Assembly: GCA_945867255.1 (NCBI GenBank)
Contig: CAMBHV010000084.1
Location: 1 to 6,484 of the forward strand
From: an uncultured Clostridia bacterium
GTDB lineage: Bacteria > Bacillota > Clostridia > Oscillospirales > Ruminococcaceae
Direction of reading: 5' to 3'
DNA: 6,484 bases
Each line of letters begins with the position of its first letter. Positions within the stretch are counted from its first letter, which is position 1. Position numbers and translations under genes: made by a program. The notes below the pieces were generated by a model, which worked only from the letters and a program-made list of their open reading frames with translations, was not told where the DNA came from and did not search any database. Below are positions 1 through 6,484 of this stretch, one piece after another.

Positions 1-175
1 ACTCCCAGTCCTTCGTGGGCCCGAAGATGCGCTCGCAGAACAGGCCGTCGCGCTCCGGCTTCAGGGTGCGGTAGTTGATGGTCTCGGGCTTTTTTACTTC
101 GCCGTAGCTCCATTCACGGATCTGATCCGGCGAGGCAAGGCCGATTTTGATAGAGTCGAATGCGTTGAATTCCAT
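1..175 (-). CDS. rpoC: RNA polymerase beta' subunit, N-terminal part (cut by window edge)
   Basis: Only the first 58 codons are visible; the gene runs off the left edge. The protein begins MEFNAFDSIKIGLASPDQIR and continues through EWSYGEVKKPETINYRTLKP to ERDGLFCERIFGPTKDWE, which is the highly conserved start of bacterial beta'. In this family the next residues form the first zinc-binding Cys cluster of the clamp, just outside the window. Beta' forms the catalytic cleft of RNA polymerase with beta and carries the Mg-binding NADFDGD loop, which is not visible here. The ATG at 173-175 is chosen because it gives the canonical N-terminus and has a purine-rich AGAAAGGG eight bases upstream. It follows rpoB by 84 bp on the same strand, the usual rpoB-rpoC order, with no clear promoter or U-tract terminator between, so the two are probably cotranscribed. 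Confidence 0.97.
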   Translation of the reverse strand, partial: MEFNAFDSIKIGLASPDQIREWSYGEVKKPETINYRTLKPERDGLFCERIFGPTKDWE

Positions 176-183
176 GGATCGAA

Positions 184-191
184 CCCTTTCT
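184..191 (-). promoter_or_regulatory. Ribosome binding site of rpoC
   Basis: The minus strand reads AGAAAGGG eight bases before the rpoC ATG. It is a moderate Shine-Dalgarno match (AAAGGG core), weaker than those of rpoB and the Rrf2 gene in this window. Confidence 0.7.
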
Positions 192-219
192 TTCTCGATG
201 TTCCTGTTTCGTGAAAGCG

Positions 220-252
220 GCCGCGCGCCATGCATTCGGCGTGGCGCGCGGC
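220..252 (-). other. GC-rich 11-bp hairpin between rpoB and rpoC
   Basis: Two perfectly complementary 11-base arms, GCCGCGCGCCA (220-230) and TGGCGCGCGGC (242-252), flank an 11-base loop. The element starts 7 bases past the rpoB stop codon and ends about 45 bases before the rpoC start. Reading along the minus strand, no run of T follows the stem (CGCTTTCACG), so it does not look like a Rho-independent terminator. It more likely acts in the rpoBC transcript as a pause, RNA-processing or stability element. That role is inference; the stem itself is seen directly. Confidence 0.75.
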
Positions 253-259
253 GCCGGTG

Positions 260-3955
<3,696 letters not shown>

Positions 3956-3967
3956 AATTTGCGACCA

Positions 3968-3973
3968 CTCCTT
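3968..3973 (-). promoter_or_regulatory. Ribosome binding site of rpoB
   Basis: The minus strand carries AAGGAG, a perfect core Shine-Dalgarno, 12 bases before the ATG at 3953-3955, a slightly long spacing. The preceding bases form TAA, so the site overlaps the stop codon of an open frame that runs through the leader. Confidence 0.85.
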
Positions 3974-4106
3974 ATTTTTTCAGCATGTTCCGCTTGTTCG
4001 TAACACCGCTTACAAAGGCCTGTTTGCCGGCAGAAAAATCAGCGAAATGCACAAAGTTTTTCGGCAGATTTTTGGCGCATGGGCACACAAGGCCATGATG
4101 ATACAT
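3972..4106 (-). other. 44-codon open frame in the rpoB leader, ending in the rpoB ribosome binding site
   Basis: From an ATG at 4106, which lies about at the predicted transcription start, a frame stays open for 44 codons (MYHHGLVCPCAKNLPKNFVH at the N-terminus, NKRNMLKK at the end). It stops with a TAA whose last bases precede GGAG of the rpoB ribosome binding site. If translated, termination there could influence initiation at rpoB. Against this, there is no Shine-Dalgarno before the ATG, the RNA may have almost no sequence 5' of it, and the peptide resembles no family I know. Chance openness of an A/T-richer leader is the simpler explanation. Confidence 0.15.
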
Positions 4107-4113
4107 AATAAGC

Positions 4114-4142
4114 ATTATAGGGCAGAAAAAGCGCGCCGTCAA
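4114..4142 (-). promoter_or_regulatory. Strong sigma-A promoter for rpoBC
   Basis: On the minus strand the -35 box is TTGACG (4137-4142, 5 of 6 consensus bases). The -10 box is TATAAT (4114-4119, perfect), with exactly 17 bases between. Transcription would start near 4106-4109. Such a near-consensus promoter fits the heavy, growth-linked demand for RNA polymerase. No other comparable promoter is seen between the Rrf2 gene and rpoB. Confidence 0.88.
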
Positions 4143-4172
4143 GGGAAAAAACAAAAAAATAAAGCTAAAAAT
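4143..4172 (-). promoter_or_regulatory. A/T-tract UP-like element upstream of the rpoBC promoter
   Basis: Directly upstream of the -35 box are runs of 6, 7 and 5 A on the plus strand (4146-4151, 4153-4159, 4167-4171; T-runs on the rpoB coding strand). This covers about -36 to -65. UP elements at this position bind the C-terminal domains of the RNA polymerase alpha subunits and boost rRNA-class promoters. The composition and placement are seen; the function is inferred. Three further T-runs (4203-4207, 4211-4215, 4221-4226) lie upstream at roughly helical spacing and could bend the DNA. Confidence 0.55.
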
Positions 4173-4237
4173 CGCATATGGTACGCCAGGCGACGTGTAT
4201 GCTTTTTGGCTTTTTCTTGCTTTTTTCTTCCCCCGTA

Positions 4238-4281
4238 TGCACATCTGGCGGCATGCAGGCGCCGTGTGCGCCATATCTGCA
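4238..4281. repeat. Imperfect 13-bp inverted repeat upstream of the rpoB promoter
   Basis: TGCACATCTGGCG (4238-4250) and CGCCATATCTGCA (4269-4281) are complementary at 11 of 13 positions. They flank an 18-base centre that itself carries a GGCGC/GCGCC hairpin (4258-4262, 4268-4272). There is no following T-run in either direction, so it is unlikely to be a terminator. It lies about 95 bp upstream of the rpoB -35 box and could be a protein-binding site or a structured remnant of an RNA. Confidence 0.5.
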
Positions 4282-4357
4282 CTTGCCATTTCAATGATGC
4301 CGGAGCATTCTCTTTCTTAATGGGAGGCAAGCAGGTTCTCGTGCAACCTGTGCAAAA

Positions 4358-4391
4358 CACAAAAAACGAATGGCGGGCCCGCCGTTCGTTT
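4358..4391 (-). terminator. 28-bp palindrome with minus-strand T-tract (orphan terminator candidate)
   Basis: Positions 4364-4391 form a palindrome, AAACGAA-T-GGCGGG then CCCGCC-G-TTCGTTT, with a single T/G mismatch per arm. On the minus strand it is followed by TTTTTTGTGTTTTG, partly drawn from the stem, which is the layout of an intrinsic terminator. It lies 150 bases beyond the terminator of the Rrf2 gene, with no convincing minus-strand gene between. It may therefore end read-through, end an unrecognised small RNA, or be a relic. The plus strand has only TTCGTTTGG after the stem, so the minus direction is favoured. Confidence 0.5.
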
Positions 4392-4537
4392 GGAATATGG
4401 AAGCTGCCGGTTTCTTTGTTCCAAGGTCCATACCGGCCTTTGCTTTTAGCAAAGCGGTTTCTCTTTCTGTTTCAAACCTGTCAGACGAAGCCCTTGCCCT
4501 TGTTGCCAGCCTGGTGGAAGCGCTGCGCAAACGATAA
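4370..4537 (+). CDS. Possible 55-residue small protein or gene remnant
   Basis: An ATG-initiated frame of 55 codons (or 46 from the ATG at 4397) ends at TAA 4535-4537, eight bases before the bidirectional terminator. The start is MAGPPFVWNMEAAG, and the C-terminal LSDEALALVASLVEALRKR looks like a genuine amphipathic helix of a small bacterial protein. It resembles the tails of some XRE-type regulators, but I cannot assign a family. Against it: no Shine-Dalgarno precedes either ATG, no plus-strand promoter is evident, the first ATG lies inside a 28-bp palindrome, and the upstream in-frame extension (open from 4298) has no start codon. It may be the 3' remnant of a gene whose front was lost, or chance. 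Confidence 0.22.
   Translation: MAGPPFVWNMEAAGFFVPRSIPAFAFSKAVSLSVSNLSDEALALVASLVEALRKR
4390..4454. repeat. Cluster of interleaved inverted repeats
   Basis: Three 6-base inverted pairs occur in parallel order: TTGGAA (4390-4395) with TTCCAA (4419-4424), TATGGA (4396-4401) with TCCATA (4427-4432), and GCCGGT (4406-4411) with ACCGGC (4432-4437). A local hairpin follows, CTTTGC (4438-4443) with GCAAAG (4449-4454). Because the pairs interleave rather than nest, only one of the three could form in a simple fold, suggesting alternative or pseudoknotted RNA structures, or coincidence. Confidence 0.35.
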
Positions 4538-4544
4538 CATATTC

Positions 4545-4574
4545 AAAAAAGGCGCCCTGAAGGGCGCCTTTTTT
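4545..4574. terminator. Bidirectional intrinsic terminator after the Rrf2 gene
   Basis: GGCGCCC (4551-4557) and GGGCGCC (4562-4568) form a perfect 7-bp stem around a four-base loop. The stem is flanked by AAAAAA (4545-4550) on one side and TTTTTT (4569-4574) on the other, so a T6 tract follows it on either strand. On the minus strand it lies 35 bases past the Rrf2 stop codon and would end that transcript, insulating the separate rpoB promoter. On the plus strand it would end any transcript through the small ORF at 4370-4537. Confidence 0.92.
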
Positions 4575-4603
4575 CTTTCGTGCCGGGGTGTGCGAAGCCC
4601 GGC

Positions 4604-5008
4604 TTATGCTTTTTCTGCAAGTGCCGCAAAGTTTACGGCGGCAAGCTCTTCGTTGATGCGCTGCGAAATGCGGCACATCTCACGGCGAAATGCGCAGGTG
4701 TCCATGGCGCTGCGGTTGCACGCCGAAGTGTCATCCGCACAGCGCGTCATGCGCCAGGGGCCCTCCACCACGTCGATCACATCTTTCAGGCTGATATCCT
4801 TTGCGCTGCGCGCCAGCTCATAGCCGCCGCGGTTGCCCTTGAAGCTGGACACAAGCCCGCCCTGTGCCAGCTTGCCCAGTATTTTCAGGGCAAAGCGCAG
4901 CGAGATGCACATTTCTTCGCTGATGCTGCGCGCGTCACGCCGCACGCCGCTTTTTGCAAGGCAGTATACGATGCGTATGGCGTAATCCGTCTCCTGCGTG
5001 ATATACAC
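4604..5008 (-). CDS. Rrf2-family transcriptional regulator, probably iron-sulfur
   Basis: A 134-residue protein, the normal size for the Rrf2 family. It starts MYITQETDYAIRIVYCLA, the typical first helix of these winged-helix DNA-binding proteins. The recognition and wing region follows (ISLRFALKILGKLAQGGLVSS at about 35-55, then the wing signature KGNRGGYELAR at 57-67) and a dimerisation helix. Three Cys in the usual cluster loop (C90, C97, C105; spacing CX6CX7C) suggest an Fe-S cofactor as in IscR and NsrR; C112 is a further candidate ligand. The spacing differs from the CX5CX5C of IscR, so the sensed signal (Fe-S status, nitric oxide, redox) cannot be assigned. The start is GTG, fixed by AAAGGAGG eight bases upstream. 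It has its own promoter, a symmetrical element over the start site suggesting autoregulation, and a terminator. Confidence 0.93.
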   Translation of the reverse strand: MYITQETDYAIRIVYCLAKSGVRRDARSISEEMCISLRFALKILGKLAQGGLVSSFKGNRGGYELARSAKDISLKDVIDVVEGPWRMTRCADDTSACNRSAMDTCAFRREMCRISQRINEELAAVNFAALAEKA

Positions 5009-5016
5009 CGGCCCGG

Positions 5017-5024
5017 CCTCCTTT
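5017..5024 (-). promoter_or_regulatory. Ribosome binding site of the Rrf2 gene
   Basis: The minus strand reads AAAGGAGG, a perfect extended Shine-Dalgarno, eight bases before the GTG at 5006-5008. It decides the start codon, since no ATG lies nearby and the family N-terminus begins at this codon. Confidence 0.92.
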
Positions 5025-5047
5025 AACTATACCGTTTCAATATAGTT
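5025..5047. promoter_or_regulatory. Putative operator (autoregulatory) of the Rrf2 gene
   Basis: AACTATA (5025-5031) and TATAGTT (5041-5047) are perfect 7-base inverted arms separated by 9 bases, giving a 23-bp A/T-rich dyad. It covers the predicted transcription start and abuts the ribosome binding site. Within and beside it TTCAATATA occurs twice as a direct repeat (5036-5044, 5046-5054) at a 10-bp period, one helical turn, with the second copy covering the -10 box. Rrf2 proteins bind dyads of about this size and often repress their own genes, so an autorepressor site is a reasonable inference. Confidence 0.6.
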
Positions 5048-5048
5048 C

Positions 5049-5077
5049 AATATAACAGGCTGCGCGCAGTTTGTCAA
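5049..5077 (-). promoter_or_regulatory. Sigma-A promoter of the Rrf2 gene
   Basis: On the minus strand the -35 box is a perfect TTGACA (5072-5077). The -10 box is TATATT (5049-5054, 5 of 6), with a 17-base spacer. Transcription would start near 5042, leaving about 35 bases of leader. The -35 box begins three bases after the stop codon of the anti-sigma gene. The spacer holds a 10-bp perfect palindrome, CTGCGCGCAG (5060-5069), which could be a second protein-binding site. Confidence 0.88.
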
Positions 5078-5080
5078 ACC

Positions 5081-6178
5081 TTATGCCAGAGCAAAGGCCG
5101 TGCCATTCACCTCCACGGCCGTCACCTGCGAAAGGTCCACCGCCTGCAAAAGCCGAATGATCAGGCTGCCGTCTGCCTGAAAGCGCGTGCTTGGTACGCC
5201 CGCCGTGCCCTGCTCAATGTCCCACCAGCTCAAAACGGGCAGCCGTGTGCCGTCCGCAAAGCACAGGGCCACGGGCGTGTCCATCAGGGCAGACATCTCG
5301 CTTGCCGCCACGGGCGCCTTTAGCTGCAGATATACCGAGATCGGCGAAATTTCCAGCTTTTCCAGCGCGCTTTCAAAGCCCGCATCGGCAGGCTCCTGCA
5401 GCAGGCTGACGCCCGCGGGCTCGTATTCCAGGCGGAAGGTAAAGCTGAAATGCCCTGGCACCACGGCGTCCTCGTCGTGCATGCGCGCGCCCGCGCCGGA
5501 AGCGGAATTGTGGTACATATTCCACAGTTCTATCTGCGCCGTCTGGCCGTTCAGCGGGGCGGATACGCTGGCCATCAACACAAACCGCAGCTGGTTTTCG
5601 GCCTGTTGCTCACCGGGCAAAGCCTGCACGGTAACGGCCGTGGCGCCCGGCACATCCGTGCTGAAAGAAGCCACGTCAAACAGATATTCCTGTGCGTTTT
5701 TCAGCTGTGTGCCCTGCGGCGCGGTGACGGTAAACGGGATATACACACAGTGCCCGTCGCCCAATACGCCTTCCAGCGTGATGGACGCCTCGCCCACCGT
5801 CTGTGTCAGGCCAAGGCCCTGGCTCAGTTCGCCCAAAAGGGGCGGCTCCTGCTTTTCAAAGCCCAGAAAGGCTGCAAAATCTCCGCCCCATGCAAAGGCG
5901 CCCGCTGCCCCGGCCGCCAGGGCGCAGCAGGCCAGTGCCGCCGCCACAAGCAGGGCGGCCATGCGCTTTCTGCCGCGCCGTGCGCCCCGCGCGCCAGGGC
6001 GGCTTTGCGCCGGCGCGGGGCCCTCGCCGGTGTGCGTGTGCGGTGCACCGGCTTGTGCGTGTGCACCGGCCAAAAGCCGTTCCAGCTGTGCCTTTTGCTG
6101 TGCCCCGCTCAGCGGGATGGGTGTATATTCCTCCGGGCACACCGTGGCCCGGTTCAGCGCGTCGTATTCGTTTTTCAT
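5081..6178 (-). CDS. Membrane-anchored anti-sigma factor-like protein (DUF4179-type)
   Basis: A 365-residue single-pass membrane protein. A cytoplasmic N-terminal part of about 70 residues ends in an Ala/Gly/Pro/Arg-rich linker (about 38-68) and a basic patch GARRGRKR. A hydrophobic helix (about 73-96) follows, then a large extracytoplasmic domain. The block just after the helix (WGGDFAAFLGF, then GEASITLEGVLGDGHCVYIPFTV) matches the pattern of DUF4179 proteins, which in Firmicutes are commonly encoded next to ECF sigma factors and thought to restrain them. No HXXXCXXC zinc anti-sigma motif is present; the only soluble N-terminal Cys is C14. The start ATG overlaps the sigma stop codon (ATGA, 6175-6178) and has GAGGAG nine bases upstream, so the two are translationally coupled. 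What releases the sigma factor cannot be told from the sequence. Confidence 0.8.
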   Translation of the reverse strand: MKNEYDALNRATVCPEEYTPIPLSGAQQKAQLERLLAGAHAQAGAPHTHTGEGPAPAQSRPGARGARRGRKRMAALLVAAALACCALAAGAAGAFAWGGDFAAFLGFEKQEPPLLGELSQGLGLTQTVGEASITLEGVLGDGHCVYIPFTVTAPQGTQLKNAQEYLFDVASFSTDVPGATAVTVQALPGEQQAENQLRFVLMASVSAPLNGQTAQIELWNMYHNSASGAGARMHDEDAVVPGHFSFTFRLEYEPAGVSLLQEPADAGFESALEKLEISPISVYLQLKAPVAASEMSALMDTPVALCFADGTRLPVLSWWDIEQGTAGVPSTRFQADGSLIIRLLQAVDLSQVTAVEVNGTAFALA

Positions 6179-6484
6179 TTTTCACCGCTCCTCTCCTGCA
6201 GGCGGCGGGCCAGCCTTTGCCGGGCCCGGGCCACCCGTGTGTTCACAGCACCCACGCTGATCCCGTGCGCCACGGCCAGCTCGGCCGGGGTGCTGCCGTA
6301 AAAATACCGGCTCAGCAACAGGGTTCGGTCTGCCTGCGGCAGGCCGCGGAACATGTCTTCCAGTTCCAGAGAAACATACTCGTCTGCCGTGCAGCCTGCC
6401 ATGCGCTCCATCTCCTGCGTGCCACCCGCCGGGCAGGTATGTGCCGCCCGGCGCACTGCATCAATGGCACGGTAGCGCGCCACG
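6175..6484 (-). CDS. ECF-type (sigma-70 family) sigma factor, C-terminal part (cut by window edge)
   Basis: The last 102 residues of an extracytoplasmic-function sigma factor; the 5' end is outside the window. The visible part opens with ARYRAIDAVRR, the conserved end of region 2 (the family pattern is roughly W-x-x-x-I-A-R-N-x-A-I-D-x-x-R). After a linker comes region 4: LEDMFRGLPQADRTLLLSRY, then the helix-turn-helix STPAELAVAHGISVGAVNTR and VARARQRLARRL, which reads the -35 element of target promoters. Such small sigma factors lack regions 1 and 3 and redirect RNA polymerase to a limited regulon under a cognate anti-sigma factor. The next gene starts within its stop codon and encodes the probable anti-sigma. 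Target genes and inducing signal are not visible. Confidence 0.93.
   Translation of the reverse strand, partial: VARYRAIDAVRRAAHTCPAGGTQEMERMAGCTADEYVSLELEDMFRGLPQADRTLLLSRYFYGSTPAELAVAHGISVGAVNTRVARARQRLARRLQERSGEK
6188..6193 (-). promoter_or_regulatory. Ribosome binding site of the anti-sigma gene, inside the sigma gene
   Basis: GAGGAG lies nine bases before the ATG, within the last codons of the ECF sigma gene, in a purine-rich AGGAGAGGAG stretch (6188-6197). It supports the ATG at 6176-6178 and coupled translation with the upstream gene. Confidence 0.8.

Larger units (their letters stand above)
3956..4107 (-). promoter_or_regulatory. Probable rpoB 5' untranslated leader
   Basis: About 150 bases separate the predicted transcription start (near 4106-4109) from the rpoB ATG, longer than needed for translation alone. 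The leader contains TCTGCCG twice on the minus strand, one copy followed by AAAAA and the other preceded by TTTT. It also has a weak AAAAATC/GATTTTT inverted repeat and a short GTAA/TTAC hairpin. No U-tract terminator is present before rpoB, so classical attenuation is not supported. I do not recognise a known riboswitch or ribosomal-protein leader. Confidence 0.5.
3956..4603. other. 648-bp intergenic region between rpoB and the Rrf2 gene
   Basis: No confident protein gene lies here. From right to left it holds a GCCGGG/CCCGGC repeat (4582-4587, 4598-4603) directly after the Rrf2 stop and the bidirectional terminator. Next come a possible small plus-strand ORF with a cluster of inverted repeats, a 28-bp palindrome, a CAGGTT/AACCTG hairpin (4332-4350) and a 44-bp imperfect inverted repeat. 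The rpoB promoter with its A/T tracts and the rpoB leader complete it. The region is clearly more A/T-rich than the genes, particularly at 4100-4230. There is no tRNA, rRNA, transposase or CRISPR signature. Confidence 0.8.

Noticed and set aside
4039..4080. 13-residue minus-strand reading frame in the rpoB leader (MRQKSAEKLCAFR)
   Set aside because: No Shine-Dalgarno, short enough to be chance, and no codon pattern suggesting an attenuator peptide.
4291..4530. Minus-strand 79-codon frame upstream of rpoB
   Set aside because: No ribosome binding site, runs through the terminator-like palindrome, and its composition is not protein-like.
4582..4603. Second terminator from GCCGGG/CCCGGC directly after the Rrf2 stop
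   Set aside because: Ten-base loop and no immediate T-run; the real terminator is the adjacent one at 4545-4574.
5187..6301. Long plus-strand frames opposite the anti-sigma gene
   Set aside because: GC-bias shadows; the minus frame has a membrane segment, ribosome binding site and sigma-overlapping start.
6481..6483. GTG near the right edge as start of the sigma gene
   Set aside because: The following ARYRAIDAVRR is the end of region 2, so the true start lies well outside the window.

Overview
The window reads as chromosomal DNA from a fairly GC-rich anaerobic Firmicute, probably a clostridial lineage near Oscillospirales/Ruminococcaceae. This is an inference from the compact RpoB of 1231 residues with a long acidic tail, the strong AAGGAG-type ribosome binding sites, and an ECF sigma gene paired with a DUF4179-like membrane protein. 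All well-supported genes lie on the minus strand. In transcription order, from high to low coordinates, they are: 3' part of an ECF sigma factor, its probable membrane anti-sigma partner, an Rrf2-family regulator, rpoB, and the 5' end of rpoC.

Region by region. Positions 6484-5081 hold the sigma/anti-sigma pair, joined by a 4-base ATGA overlap. Positions 5080-4604 hold the Rrf2 regulator, which has its own near-consensus promoter beginning directly after the anti-sigma stop codon and a symmetrical operator-like element over the predicted start site. A bidirectional intrinsic terminator (4545-4574) closes this unit. Positions 4544-3956 form a long intergenic region. It contains the very strong rpoB promoter (TTGACG, 17 bp, TATAAT, with an A/T-rich tract upstream), a leader of about 150 nt, several inverted repeats, and a possible small plus-strand ORF (4370-4537). 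Positions 3955-260 are an intact rpoB. A GC-rich 11-bp hairpin sits in the 84-bp gap before rpoC, whose first 58 codons are visible.

Functionally, rpoB and rpoC encode the two catalytic subunits of RNA polymerase. The upstream genes are regulators that act through RNA polymerase (ECF sigma and anti-sigma) or on promoters (Rrf2). The usual neighbours rplK-rplA-rplJ-rplL are not upstream of rpoB here, so rpoBC appears to be driven by its own promoter. I found no convincing new multi-gene system. The points most worth checking are the detached rpoBC promoter and leader, the structured orphan region at 4230-4545, the Pro at E. coli position 510 of RpoB, and the compact Rrf2 promoter/operator.
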